Below are positions 51,462 through 60,547 of a stretch of DNA of 64,000 nt, one piece after another. Below the pieces are notes generated by a model. It ran no database searches. It had not been told where the DNA came from and was given only the letters and a program-made list of their open reading frames with translations. How positions within the stretch are numbered: position 1 is the stretch's first letter; each line of letters opens with the position of its first letter. The stretch comes from an uncultured Alphaproteobacteria bacterium (lineage in GTDB: Bacteria; Pseudomonadota; Alphaproteobacteria; RF32; CAG-239): positions 122,881 through 186,880 of the forward strand of contig CAJTJB010000005.1 in NCBI GenBank assembly GCA_910576955.1. Reading direction: 5' to 3'. The translations under genes and the position numbers were made by a program.

Positions 51462-51926
51462 ATGATTATCGCAACATATAAAAAACTCGAGAATATCTGG
51501 TTTAAGCTTAACCAAAAAATCCGCTTTTTACTGGTCGGCGGGTTTAATACTGCGTTGTCGTTTCTGATTTATTACGGCTTTTTATATGTAACTAATGGCA
51601 AGGAGCAGTTGTCGCTGTTTTTAATGAACCTGATAAACATAAATGTTTCGATTGCCACAATGCGCTATTATGTATTTCAGAGTCACGGTAATTTTTATAA
51701 AGAATACGCCAAAGCTTTTTCGTCATACATCGTGTTATATTTTGTAAATACGGCGTTATTGGCGTTTTTCGTTCGCGTAATCCGTATTCAGCAAACCCTG
51801 CCGGCAGACAGCTTTTTACAGGAGGTCCCCAACCTAAACAAAGCGATTGCCCAACTCTGTTGTATTTGTATCATAACAATAATCACCTTTTTCGTGCACA
51901 AATATTTCTCATTCCGAAAAGCATAA
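51462..51926 (+). CDS. GtrA-family membrane protein
   Basis: A 154-residue protein with four TM helices and GtrA signatures: KIRFLLVGGFNTALSFLIYYG at the N-terminus and FFVHKYFSFRKA at the C-terminus. GtrA-like proteins take part in moving polyprenyl-linked sugars across the membrane. ATG 51462 follows GGGAGAAAC; the frame extends 11 codons upstream. No glycosyltransferase is adjacent. Confidence 0.88.
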   Translation: MIIATYKKLENIWFKLNQKIRFLLVGGFNTALSFLIYYGFLYVTNGKEQLSLFLMNLININVSIATMRYYVFQSHGNFYKEYAKAFSSYIVLYFVNTALLAFFVRVIRIQQTLPADSFLQEVPNLNKAIAQLCCICIITIITFFVHKYFSFRKA

Positions 51927-51957
51927 TAATACATTGATTTGGCGTTCTTGTTTTTCG

Positions 51958-51986
51958 TTGACAGTCGTTCAAAAATATGGTATATT
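51958..51986 (+). promoter_or_regulatory. near-consensus sigma-70-type promoter
   Basis: TTGACA (51958-51963), 17 bases, TATATT (51981-51986). The transcript would start near 51993 and run about 208 bases before the small ORF at 52201. The leader 51993-52200 is AT-rich with a GAAAGCGC...GCGCGAAG-like palindrome near 52138-52160 and holds no longer ORF. Confidence 0.7.
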
Positions 51987-52200
51987 TAAAACGTTCAAAT
52001 AAGCATTATGTCGTATTTTTATGAAGTAAAAGTTTTTCATAAATTTTGTTTTTGAGGTTAATCCTTTAAGCAAGTTATACGGCATATTGCTTTTTCTTTA
52101 GAATTAACAATATTACAAAATATTAGAAACGGTTGCTGAAAGCGCTGTTTCGCGAAGGATTAGAGATTAGGCTCGAACCTCGTTAAAAAAACAAAAAGTT

Positions 52201-52326
52201 ATGAAGAGTTTTATGATGACAATTGGGAACATAGTAGCGCACCTCGTAGGTTTGTTAATAGTTGTCCTGGGCGCTTTCTGCGTCTTCTGGGTGGCTATGA
52301 AAATCATCTGGGCGCTTTTTATGTAA
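52201..52326 (+). CDS. 41-residue single-pass membrane peptide
   Basis: A short frame from ATG 52201 to TAA 52326 encodes MKSFMMTIGNIVAHL, then a long hydrophobic helix (VGLLIVVLGAFCVFWVAMKIIWALFM), with three Trp/Phe-rich turns. It lies between a near-consensus promoter and an intrinsic terminator just after the stop, so the unit fits a microprotein gene. The ribosome site is weak (AAAAAGTT). Its small hydrophobic shape could be a toxin of a type I toxin-antitoxin system or an envelope-stress peptide; no family recognised. Confidence 0.5.
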   Translation: MKSFMMTIGNIVAHLVGLLIVVLGAFCVFWVAMKIIWALFM

Positions 52327-52340
52327 CCACTAAAAATATG

Positions 52341-52375
52341 AACAGCCCCTGCCAAATGGTAGGAGCTGTTTTTTT
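52341..52375 (+). terminator. terminator of the 52201 unit, copy 1 of a repeated terminator
   Basis: AACAGCCCCTGCC/GGTAGGAGCTGTT with one mismatch, then seven T. The same 30-base hairpin with only two base changes recurs at 53261-53290. Confidence 0.8.
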
Positions 52376-52424
52376 GTTAAACTTATTTAAACGCTGACCG
52401 CAGCCAAATATGTTTTGTTTTTAG

Positions 52425-52452
52425 TTGACTGAATTCTTAAAAAGTGATACCT
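52425..52452 (+). promoter_or_regulatory. predicted promoter of the 52494 gene
   Basis: TTGACT (52425-52430), 16 bases, ATACCT (52447-52452), about 40 bases before the start codon. Confidence 0.5.
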
Positions 52453-52493
52453 TTTAAATAATCAGGCAATAAAACATTAAATAGGAGGTCGTT

Positions 52494-53192
52494 ATGGGTG
52501 TTTTAGAAATAATTAAAAATAAAAGAGGGCACTATAAAATACAAAAAGAAATAAAAAGAATAAAAGAGGAGCAAAAAGATATTAGAGGAACTGTTGTCAA
52601 CGATGATGAATTTGCGACAATGGATAGAAAAGCGTTGTCAGAATTGGGCATTTATAAAGACTACGGAGTAAATGAATGGTTTACAGACGGTCAATGGCTG
52701 GTTCGCTATGAAAATGAGGATAATAAACGTTTTTACATCTTAACGGAAAATAAGCAGGAATATAGGGATGACGGCGATTCCACTATTGTTTCTTTTAAAT
52801 TGCTGGATGAAAATTTAAAAGAGCAGGAACCAATTTTATCCAGTATCCGCTTTGACGCCCAAGATGAAGAGTATACATATTATCACGGTACGATACGTTG
52901 CACAGGTATCAAACATAATTATGCGCCGAAAGAATATGAGGCAGTAAAAAAGTCTTTCAGCACAAAAGAATTTCGTAAATTACATCCGCTTTGTCAAAAT
53001 GCGTTAGTAACTATTTATGAAGACTATCAACAAAAAGAGGATGAACGTCTTAAAAACAAGGAAGCTGAAAAGAAACGCCAGCTGGAAGAAATTAAAGAAA
53101 AAAACAGACAGGCGCAAATAGCTAAAAAGAAAAGTGACCAAAAAATGGATGCACTTATGTCAGATTTAAAGAAAAATAGAATTAGAGAGTAG
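52494..53192 (+). CDS. unknown protein with C-terminal coiled coil
   Basis: Not recognised. 232 residues: a basic helical start (MGVLEIIKNKRGHYKIQKE), a beta-rich centre with many aromatic residues (NEWFTDGQWLVRYENEDNKRFYIL, EEYTYYHGTIRC), and a charged coiled-coil tail (about 175-232). The AGGAGGT site at ATG 52494 is a perfect anti-Shine-Dalgarno match, so expression may be high. Its promoter, gene and terminator form a separate unit next to the 52201 unit with a near-identical terminator. Confidence 0.75.
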   Translation: MGVLEIIKNKRGHYKIQKEIKRIKEEQKDIRGTVVNDDEFATMDRKALSELGIYKDYGVNEWFTDGQWLVRYENEDNKRFYILTENKQEYRDDGDSTIVSFKLLDENLKEQEPILSSIRFDAQDEEYTYYHGTIRCTGIKHNYAPKEYEAVKKSFSTKEFRKLHPLCQNALVTIYEDYQQKEDERLKNKEAEKKRQLEEIKEKNRQAQIAKKKSDQKMDALMSDLKKNRIRE

Positions 53193-53260
53193 TAAAATAC
53201 GATTTAGGGGCATTAAGTGCATTCTGCCCCGCTATATTATATCTCTGATGCTTATCCTAA

Positions 53261-53295
53261 AACAGCCCCCGCCAAATGGCAGGAGCTGTTTTTTT
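53261..53295. terminator. terminator of the 52494 gene, copy 2 of the repeated hairpin
   Basis: AACAGCCCCCGCC/GGCAGGAGCTGTT with a T run reaching into the last codon of convergent uvrD. Confidence 0.8.
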
Positions 53296-55717
53296 AGCAT
53301 TTTTCCAAAAAACTCCCCATAATCTTCTTTTTGCCGAACTTATCAAAAAAGACTTCGCACTTATCGCCTTCAACATTGATAATTTTGCCATAGCCGAAAC
53401 TCGGGTGATAAACACGCACCCCCACAAGCGGAGAAGTTTTTTTGCTTTGATAAAAATAATCCGAAGATTGCTTGCGCCCATATGAATAGCCTGTGTCATA
53501 ATCTTCATCGGCATAATCATCATATGCCGCGCTTTCATAGCTGTCAAAATAGCCGGTTCTGCTTTTTTTTGAATACGAATTATCAGTCCAAGCCGATTTT
53601 GAGCCGCTGTTGCGGTAGCCGTCATAGTCTTTTTTGTAATAATCCTTGCCGCCGCCATAGTTCCCGCTGTATGCATTTGTTTTTGATGCGCCGTATCCGG
53701 TGTTGTTGCAAAGTTCAATGCACGAGGGCGGCAATTCGTTCAAAAAGCGCGAGGGTAGATTGTTTTGCCATTGCCCGTAAAGCTTACGGCTAAATGCCAT
53801 TGTAATATATAAAATCCTCTTGGCGCGCGTGATGGCGACGTATGCAAGCCGTCGTTCTTCTTCGATTCCCTCTTCGCCGCCACAGTCCAAACACTTTTGG
53901 TGCGGGAAAATGCCTTCTTCCCACCCCGGCAGGAAAACCGCGTCAAACTCCAGACCTTTTGCCGCGTGTAACGTCGAAACAATAACTTTATTGCTGTTGT
54001 CATTGTATTCATTGTCAATCACAAGGCTGACGTGCTCCAAAAAGTCTGCAAGGCTCGGGTAAGTTTCTACATCGCTCATCACGCTGATAAGTTCTTTGAT
54101 GTTTTCGATTCTCCCCGGCGCTTCCACAGACTTATCCGCTTCAAGCATTGCTTTGTAGCCCGATTCGTCAAAAACCTGTTCTGCCAAATCACCAAGAGAT
54201 ACCGCCTGCATTGTCTTGCGCCATTCGGAAATATTTGCCATAAAACTCTCGAGCGCGGCTTTTGTTTTGCCTTTAAATTCCCCGTCTTCAACCAGATTTG
54301 CCATAGCCTGATAAAGAGGAATACGGTCAGTTCGCGCGCGTTCGCGAAACTTATCTATCGTTTTCTCGCCGATACCTCTTGCCGGCTTGTTGACGATTCG
54401 CTCAAAAGCAAGGTCATCGCTGGGCTGTAAAATCAACCTGAAATATGCAAGCACATCGCGGATTTCCGCCCGCTCATAGAATTTTAATCCGCCGACAACT
54501 TTATATGGAATCGATTCTTTGATAAACACCTCTTCAAATGCGCGTGTTTGCGAGGCAGTTCGTACCAACACAGCCATTTGTTCATACGAAAAACTCTCAT
54601 AATGCAAATCTTCGATTTTGCGCGCAATAAACTTTGCCTCGTCATCGCCGCTGTATGTACTGACAACCTGTATTTTTTCATTTTTACACTCTGAAACCGG
54701 GCTGTGCTCCGCAACCTTCAACGTCTTTCCTAACCGTTTGGAGTTATGTGCGATAACTGCCGACGCAGCCGTTAAGATATTTGCGGTGGAGCGATAATTG
54801 CGTTCAAGCCGGATGGTTGTTGCTTCAGGAAAGTCGTCATTAAATTTCAAAATATTTTCAATTTCTGCGCCGCGCCAAGAATAAATGGATTGGTCGTCAT
54901 CCCCCACACAACAAAGATTGCGATATTTTTGTGAAAGCAGCCGCAAAAGCAAATATTGTGTTACGTTAGTATCTTGATACTCGTCCACCATAATATATTT
55001 AAAGCGTTCCTGATATTCCTCCAAAACTGCTTTATTTTCCGGTTTCATCAGCATATCAAGCACATAAAGCAAAATATCGCCGAAATCGACACAGTTCAGC
55101 TCAATAAGTCTGGCTTGATATTCTTTATACAAAAAAACGGTAATATTGCTTTTATAGTCGCTCACCACTTTTTGAATGGTCAGCCCCTTGTCTTTATAAC
55201 GTGAAATCCGCTCCACAATATCCTGCGGCGTATATTGCTTATCATCAATATTATTATCCTGCAAAATTTTTTTGATAATCCGTTTTTGATCGTCTTCTCC
55301 CAAAATCGTGAAGTTTGGCTTTAAACCGGCTAGCTCCGGATATTTGCGTAAAATCTTCGCGCAAATGCTATGAAAAGTTCCGAGCCATACGGAATTAACC
55401 GTATCTCCGATATATTGGCGCACGCGTTCTTTCATCTCGTTCGCCGCCCGATTCGTGAACGTTACGACCAAACAATTCCACGGTCGTACATTGTTATTAT
55501 TTAAAATATACGCAAGGCGTGTCGTCAAAACTTTAGTTTTTCCTGTGCCTGCGCCGGCAAGCACCAAAAGCGGACCTTCGGTTTTCATAACTGCCTCTTT
55601 TTGTTCGGGATTTAATCCGTCCAAAAAGTCTGGCACGGGTTTTAAAGCGCTGATATTATCGTATATCGGCGCGTTATCGGGTTCGTTTTCATCGTCAAAA
55701 TCAAAAATGTTACTCAT
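53294..55717 (-). CDS. uvrD: ATP-dependent DNA helicase UvrD/PcrA
   Basis: SF1A 3'-5' helicase of repair and replication restart. 807 residues: Walker A LAGAGTGKTKVLTTR, FTNRAANEMKERV, VDEYQDTNVTQY, DDQSIYSWRGAE, RLERNYRST, and VSTLHAAKGLEFDAV, followed by a Ser/Tyr/Gly-rich linker (about 690-755) and the C-terminal UvrD domain VGVRVYHPSFGYGKIINVEGDKCEV. ATG 55717; no operon partner. Confidence 0.94.
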   Translation of the reverse strand: MSNIFDFDDENEPDNAPIYDNISALKPVPDFLDGLNPEQKEAVMKTEGPLLVLAGAGTGKTKVLTTRLAYILNNNNVRPWNCLVVTFTNRAANEMKERVRQYIGDTVNSVWLGTFHSICAKILRKYPELAGLKPNFTILGEDDQKRIIKKILQDNNIDDKQYTPQDIVERISRYKDKGLTIQKVVSDYKSNITVFLYKEYQARLIELNCVDFGDILLYVLDMLMKPENKAVLEEYQERFKYIMVDEYQDTNVTQYLLLRLLSQKYRNLCCVGDDDQSIYSWRGAEIENILKFNDDFPEATTIRLERNYRSTANILTAASAVIAHNSKRLGKTLKVAEHSPVSECKNEKIQVVSTYSGDDEAKFIARKIEDLHYESFSYEQMAVLVRTASQTRAFEEVFIKESIPYKVVGGLKFYERAEIRDVLAYFRLILQPSDDLAFERIVNKPARGIGEKTIDKFRERARTDRIPLYQAMANLVEDGEFKGKTKAALESFMANISEWRKTMQAVSLGDLAEQVFDESGYKAMLEADKSVEAPGRIENIKELISVMSDVETYPSLADFLEHVSLVIDNEYNDNSNKVIVSTLHAAKGLEFDAVFLPGWEEGIFPHQKCLDCGGEEGIEEERRLAYVAITRAKRILYITMAFSRKLYGQWQNNLPSRFLNELPPSCIELCNNTGYGASKTNAYSGNYGGGKDYYKKDYDGYRNSGSKSAWTDNSYSKKSRTGYFDSYESAAYDDYADEDYDTGYSYGRKQSSDYFYQSKKTSPLVGVRVYHPSFGYGKIINVEGDKCEVFFDKFGKKKIMGSFLEKC

Positions 55718-55837
55718 CTTGCAAATTTTCTTGTATTTTTATCAGTGGAATCTTATATATAGCTTTATACAATATATTTTCACAATGAAAAGTATTTTAT
55801 TTGCTTTTAGAACAGAAATAAAACATTTGGGGGTATA

Positions 55838-56827
55838 ATGAACGACGTTAAGGAAAAAATCATTGCTTTGCAAAAGTATCTGGATAGCCGGATTATCGGG
55901 CAGAAAGAGCTTGTCAAAAAGCTGATTATCACGCTCTTGGCAGACGGTCACGCATTGCTCGAGGGAGCTCCGGGGCTTGCTAAAACCAAAGCGATTAAAA
56001 CGCTCTCCGAATGTGTTAAAGCTACATATAACCGCATCCAGTTTACTCCCGATTTGCTTCCGTCGGATATTACCGGCAGTGATATTTATATTGCTTCCCG
56101 TTGTGAGTTTGAGTTTCGTAAAGGGCCGATTTTTGCTAATATGGTGTTGGCAGACGAAATAAACCGCGCTCCGGCAAAAGTCCAGTCTGCGCTGTTAGAG
56201 GCTATGGCAGAGCGTCAGGTCAGCGTTGGCGGCAAACAATATCGCCTGCCCGAGCTGTTTATGGTGCTTGCCACCCAAAACCCGATAGAGCAGGAGGGGA
56301 CATATAACCTGCCGGAGGCGCAGCTTGACCGTTTCTTGATGTATATCAAAATTGACCAGCCGGGGGCTGATGTCGAACGTAAAATCTTAAGGTTAGTCCG
56401 GGGCGAACAGCTGGGAACAAAAGAGCAGGAACCCGCTTGGAAAGAGTTTGCCCAAACTGTCGGCAAGTTGGAAATTGAAGATGTGCTGCGCGCCCGCAAA
56501 GATGTGTTGTCGATGCATATGAGCGAACCGTTAGAAGAATACCTTGTTCAGCTTATCGTTGCTACCCGCCATCCGGAAAAATATGATGCGGCGTTAAAAG
56601 ACAGCATTTTATTCGGGGCTAGTCCACGTGCAACCATAGCGCTTGATAAATGTGCTAAAATCAATGCTTGGCTTGATGGGAGAGATTTTGTTACTCCCGA
56701 GGATATTCATGCGGTTGTTTATGATGTTCTCCGCCACCGTATCATTTTGAGCTTTGAGGCACAAGCAGAGGGAATAACGGCAGATGACGTCATAACCTCT
56801 TTGCTCAAATCTGTTCCTTTGCCATAA
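55838..56827 (+). CDS. MoxR-family AAA+ ATPase
   Basis: Chaperone-like AAA+ ATPase. 329 residues with Walker A LLEGAPGLAKTKAIKTL, Walker B ANMVLADEINRAPAKVQSALLEAM, sensor LATQNPIEQEGTYNLPEAQLDRF, and the C-terminal lid domain GASPRATIALDKCAKINA. In the usual pair with a DUF58 gene 21 bases downstream; the further von Willebrand-domain and membrane genes of larger MoxR operons are missing. The start ATG 55838 follows GGGGGTATA. Confidence 0.94.
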   Translation: MNDVKEKIIALQKYLDSRIIGQKELVKKLIITLLADGHALLEGAPGLAKTKAIKTLSECVKATYNRIQFTPDLLPSDITGSDIYIASRCEFEFRKGPIFANMVLADEINRAPAKVQSALLEAMAERQVSVGGKQYRLPELFMVLATQNPIEQEGTYNLPEAQLDRFLMYIKIDQPGADVERKILRLVRGEQLGTKEQEPAWKEFAQTVGKLEIEDVLRARKDVLSMHMSEPLEEYLVQLIVATRHPEKYDAALKDSILFGASPRATIALDKCAKINAWLDGRDFVTPEDIHAVVYDVLRHRIILSFEAQAEGITADDVITSLLKSVPLP

Positions 56828-56848
56828 ACAATAAAACGGTGTACTTAA

Positions 56849-57775
56849 ATGTTCTTCAAAAAGAAAATAGCCGAACTTCCCGCATCTGACGGATTATCCG
56901 CCAGTCTGGAGGATTTGATAGAACAGAAAAAATATCTGCCGTACATCAAGCGCCGCCACAATTCAATAACATCAGATAGGGCTGGTGACATCCGTTCCGC
57001 TTTTAAAGGGCGCGGGATGGAGCTGGAAGAAGTGCGCGCATATGGTTTTGGCGACGATGTGCGCGATATTGATTGGCGCGTAACCGCCCGCAAAGGCGAT
57101 ACTTATACCAAGGTGTTTTCTGAAGAAAAAGACCGCGAAGTTTATGTGGTGTTAGATTTATCTCCATATATGCTGTTTGGCACGAAAAAGGAATTAAAAT
57201 CGGTTGCAGCAGCCAAACTTGCAGCGTTACTCGGCTGGCAAAGCCAGGCGAATAAAGACCGATTCGGGCTTTTGCTGTATGACGGCAACGAAACAAAAGT
57301 GTTTAAGCCGCAAAATAATCAAAAAAATCTGATGGCAATATTCAAAGCAGTTTCAACGGCAAGTGCGGATGTCTTGAAATCAACCGCTCCTGAAAAAGCG
57401 GATATAACCGATGCGCTGCAAATATTGCAATTCAGCATCAAAAGCCGTGCAATGGTTTTTGTTATCAGCGATTTTAAAAATATGACCGAAACCGCTCGTA
57501 AAACATTAGTAGCCTTAACCAAACGCTGCCGTGTCTACTGCGTTAATGTATATGATTATATTGAGGAAATCCCGCCGGAAAGCGGCGAATATCTTGCCGA
57601 ATATAATGGTGAAAAACTTATTTTTAATACCACTCCCGAGGCTTTCAAAGACACATATTATCAATATTTTGCCCAAAAACGCAAAACAATGGAAAACTTT
57701 TGCAAACGTTTCGGTTGCCAATACCTTAATATCCGTACAGACCGCCCATTATATAAACAGCTGAAAATTTTATAA
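56849..57775 (+). CDS. DUF58-domain protein (MoxR partner)
   Basis: 308 residues with the DUF58 signature GRGMELEEVRAYGFGDDVRDIDWRVTARKGDTYTKVF (about residues 50-90), a von Willebrand-like fold with YVVLDLSPYMLFGT, and VFVISDFKNM. No TM segments. Paired with MoxR, it probably acts in assembly or quality control of an envelope or metal protein; the target is unknown. Confidence 0.9.
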   Translation: MFFKKKIAELPASDGLSASLEDLIEQKKYLPYIKRRHNSITSDRAGDIRSAFKGRGMELEEVRAYGFGDDVRDIDWRVTARKGDTYTKVFSEEKDREVYVVLDLSPYMLFGTKKELKSVAAAKLAALLGWQSQANKDRFGLLLYDGNETKVFKPQNNQKNLMAIFKAVSTASADVLKSTAPEKADITDALQILQFSIKSRAMVFVISDFKNMTETARKTLVALTKRCRVYCVNVYDYIEEIPPESGEYLAEYNGEKLIFNTTPEAFKDTYYQYFAQKRKTMENFCKRFGCQYLNIRTDRPLYKQLKIL

Positions 57776-57837
57776 GAAGAATACTTGCAAATTTGAAGTT
57801 TAAGGATACAATTTTTTCAAAATTACGGGAGAATGTT

Positions 57838-58905
57838 ATGAAAAAAGTATCACTGTTGATTTGTGCAATTTCGTTAATCGCGCTGGGTGCGTGGCAATAT
57901 TCAAAACAAAAAATAACCATTAGCATTATTGTTCCCGTATATAACGCCGCAAGCTATCTGACACGTTGTCTGGATAGCATTATGATGCAAAGCGGCAGTT
58001 TTGAAGTTGTGGTCATAAACGACGGTTCCACCGACGATTCGCTTAAAATAATAAAAGAATATGCAAAAAAACATTCGAACATCCGCATTGTTAATCAAAC
58101 TAATAAGGGCGTATCGGCAGCCCGCAATGCCGGAATAGAGGCGGCTCAAAATAAATATATAACGTTCGTGGATGCCGACGACTGGTTAGAGCCGGATGCT
58201 TTTGCAAAGGCAATCCGAATGCTGAAAAAAGATAAACCGGATATTTTGTTAACCGGATATTACGATGTCTATGACCGCGAATGGGTCAGAGATGTCAAAG
58301 GCGAGGAGTATGTAAATGAAGTGCCGAAAGAAAATAAATATCTCAATCGGGATTTAGACCGGCTGGCGCTGTTCTCGCCGTTTTATGGAAAAGAGGCGCA
58401 TAGCGATTTATATTATGCGAGCGGTGGCGTACGGTTACGCTTTTTCAAAAATGATTTTATTAAAAAACATAATATAGATTTTCCGCTGGGAATAAATTGT
58501 AATGAAGACGCGGTTTTTACCTTTAGGGCATATTTGAATAACCCGCTGATTTCCGTTCTGCCCGAACCGTTGCATAACTATCGTAATCGTGCAGACAGCA
58601 TATCCAAAAGCCGGGATATTATTAAAAATGCGTCTGTAAGTTTGGCTGCAATGCATAATACGCCGGAATTTAAGCAGTCAAATCGCAGAACTCAAATGAT
58701 AATCAATGACAGTTGGCTTTTTTTGATAACATTGGGATTCGCAAATATGCAGCGTCATAATGTTCCTTTTGTGGAAGGAATAGATGATGCTTACAATGCC
58801 CTGCAAAAGATGCAGGGCTATAATCAGGAAGAGCTCAAATCCTGCCGGAATTATCAAAAGTTAAAAAGCTTTTTGCAAAAAAGAGGGGTTAGTCTTCTTC
58901 TTTAA
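57838..58905 (+). CDS. family 2 glycosyltransferase with N-terminal membrane anchor
   Basis: 355 residues. After a single TM helix (about 4-22) comes a GT-A fold: ISIIVPVYNAASYLTRCLDSI, VVINDGSTDDS, NKGVSAARNAGIEAAQNKYITFVDADDWLEP with the DxD-type motif, and INCNEDAVFTFRAY. The anchor begins with two Lys and is followed by QYSKQK, so by the positive-inside rule its topology is uncertain. ATG 57838 follows GGGAGAATG. Not in a polysaccharide cluster. The 3' end overlaps convergent murA by 17 bases. Confidence 0.9.
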   Translation: MKKVSLLICAISLIALGAWQYSKQKITISIIVPVYNAASYLTRCLDSIMMQSGSFEVVVINDGSTDDSLKIIKEYAKKHSNIRIVNQTNKGVSAARNAGIEAAQNKYITFVDADDWLEPDAFAKAIRMLKKDKPDILLTGYYDVYDREWVRDVKGEEYVNEVPKENKYLNRDLDRLALFSPFYGKEAHSDLYYASGGVRLRFFKNDFIKKHNIDFPLGINCNEDAVFTFRAYLNNPLISVLPEPLHNYRNRADSISKSRDIIKNASVSLAAMHNTPEFKQSNRRTQMIINDSWLFLITLGFANMQRHNVPFVEGIDDAYNALQKMQGYNQEELKSCRNYQKLKSFLQKRGVSLLL

Positions 58906-60181
58906 TCCGTTCAATATTAGCGCCGACAGCTTTCAGCTTTTCTTCAAGCTTTTCATAGCCGCGGTCAAGATGGTAAACACGGTTGACAATCGTTTCGCCC
59001 TCTGCAGCAAGCCCTGCTAAAACCAGTGCAAATGAGGCGCGCAGGTCCGTTGCCATCACAGGAGCACCCGAAAGTTTTTTCACACCGCGGACAATGGCGG
59101 AAGCATGCCCGTGAATGTTAATGTTTGCGCCCATCCGGCAGAGTTCCGGAACATGCATAAACCGATTCTCCCAAATGCTTTCCGTCACAAGCGACGCCCC
59201 TTCTGCAACCGTCATCAGCGCCATAAATTGCGCCTGCAAATCTGTCGGAAATCCCGGATAATAGTCCGTGTAAATATCTTCTCCGCAAATGGTCTTGTTT
59301 CTGCCGTCAATAATAATGGATTTATCCGTAGTTTCGACATCAAGCCCCATTTTTTCCAATGTGCGCAGAGGTTGTTGCAGATGTTCGGCTTGGGCATTAA
59401 TAAGCTCGATTCGCCCTTTGGTAATGGCCGCGGCAATGGCATATGAACCAGCTTCGATTCTATCCGGAACAACGGCAATTGTGGCTTTATGTAATTTTTT
59501 CACTCCCTCAATCGTCAAGATAGAGGTGTCACGACCTGTAATTTTCGCTCCCATTGCATTTAATAAGTCAATTAAGTTGGCAATTTCCGGTTCTTTGGCT
59601 GCGTTTTCGATTCGCGTTGTCCCTTCGGCTAAAGTTGCTGCCATCAAAATATTGCAAGTTGCGCCAACGGAGGCTTTATGAAAAATAACATGCGCGCCTT
59701 TCAAGCCGTTTGGCGCATCAGCCACCACATAGCCGTTTTTAATCTCAATGGTTGCGCCCATCTGTTCAAGAGATGTCAGGTGAATATCAATCGGTCGTGC
59801 TCCGATTGCGCATCCTCCCGGCAGTGAAAGTTCCGCATGTTTAAAACGGGCGAGCAACGGTCCTAAAACATAATAAGATGCCCGCATCTTGCGCACAAAA
59901 TCATACGGAGCGACAAGCGCTGTGATGTTATCTGCCTGATAAGTGTAAGTTTTGGAACGGTATCCGTCATGCAATTCTTCCGATTCGCTTATTTTCATCC
60001 CCATATATTGCAGGAGGCTGTTTAAAAAAGTAATATCCGAAAGAGCCGGAACGTTTTGCAGTGTAACAGGTTCTTCCGAGAGCAAAGCTGCACAGACCAA
60101 AGGCAAAGCTGCATTTTTTGCTCCGCTGATATAGATCTTTCCGTTTAACGCGTTTCCGCCGATGATTTTTATTTTATCCAT
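58889..60181 (-). CDS. murA: UDP-N-acetylglucosamine 1-carboxyvinyltransferase MurA
   Basis: First committed step of peptidoglycan synthesis. 430 residues with GKIYISGAKNAALPLVCAALL, the fosfomycin-target Cys in LSLPGGCAIGARPIDIHL, VPDRIEAGSYAIAAAIT and DYYPGFPTDLQAQFMAL. Start ATG 60181 follows AGAGGAACG; an ATG 15 bases earlier is less well placed. Confidence 0.97.
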   Translation of the reverse strand: MDKIKIIGGNALNGKIYISGAKNAALPLVCAALLSEEPVTLQNVPALSDITFLNSLLQYMGMKISESEELHDGYRSKTYTYQADNITALVAPYDFVRKMRASYYVLGPLLARFKHAELSLPGGCAIGARPIDIHLTSLEQMGATIEIKNGYVVADAPNGLKGAHVIFHKASVGATCNILMAATLAEGTTRIENAAKEPEIANLIDLLNAMGAKITGRDTSILTIEGVKKLHKATIAVVPDRIEAGSYAIAAAITKGRIELINAQAEHLQQPLRTLEKMGLDVETTDKSIIIDGRNKTICGEDIYTDYYPGFPTDLQAQFMALMTVAEGASLVTESIWENRFMHVPELCRMGANINIHGHASAIVRGVKKLSGAPVMATDLRASFALVLAGLAAEGETIVNRVYHLDRGYEKLEEKLKAVGANIERIKEED

Positions 60182-60216
60182 TGCCGTTCCTCTCAATAAT
60201 GGTTTGTTAATATGTG

Positions 60217-60348
60217 TTAAGCTTTTTTGTTTTCTTTGGCTGCTTTTAATTCCTGTTCTTGTTTTTTGCGTTTCTCCAGATTCTTTTTAAGGGCTTTTGC
60301 CTCTTTTTCAAAACGGATATCTTGATTTTGTTTGTTTTTCTTTCCCAT
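60217..60348 (-). CDS. 43-residue Lys-rich small protein
   Basis: A frame of 43 codons: MGKKNKQNQDIRFEKEAKALK and a further helical Lys/Glu stretch ending ENKKA. About half the residues are charged. AGGAGC lies 6 bases before the ATG (60348). It is a single amphipathic, possibly RNA- or ribosome-binding helix. It lies upstream of murA on the same strand, 35 bases away, and may share its transcript. No family recognised. Confidence 0.55.
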   Translation of the reverse strand: MGKKNKQNQDIRFEKEAKALKKNLEKRKKQEQELKAAKENKKA

Positions 60349-60501
60349 AGTTTGCTCCTAAAATATCAATACATATTTATATACGGCAAAATTCTATATA
60401 TTTTGTTAAAGAAATCCCGTTGTGCAAAATTTGCGGAAATAAATTTATTTACGGAATTACAAAAGGATAATGTAAAAATCCCAAAAGAGTAAAATTTTTT
60501 C

Positions 60502-60529
60502 TTGCAATAATAAAAAAGTATGCTATAAA
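60502..60529 (+). promoter_or_regulatory. promoter of tRNA-Gly
   Basis: TTGCAA (60502-60507), 16 bases, TATAAA (60524-60529), about 18 bases before the tRNA. Confidence 0.6.
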
Positions 60530-60547
60530 ACATCCTCGTTAAACGAT

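Noticed and set aside
52138..52185. Possible tRNA-like fragment (GGCTCGAACC, reverse of a T-loop motif)
   Set aside because: No acceptor stem or anticodon arm can be built around it.
53257..53718. 153-codon minus-strand frame
   Set aside because: Shifted frame within the linker and C-terminal domain of uvrD.
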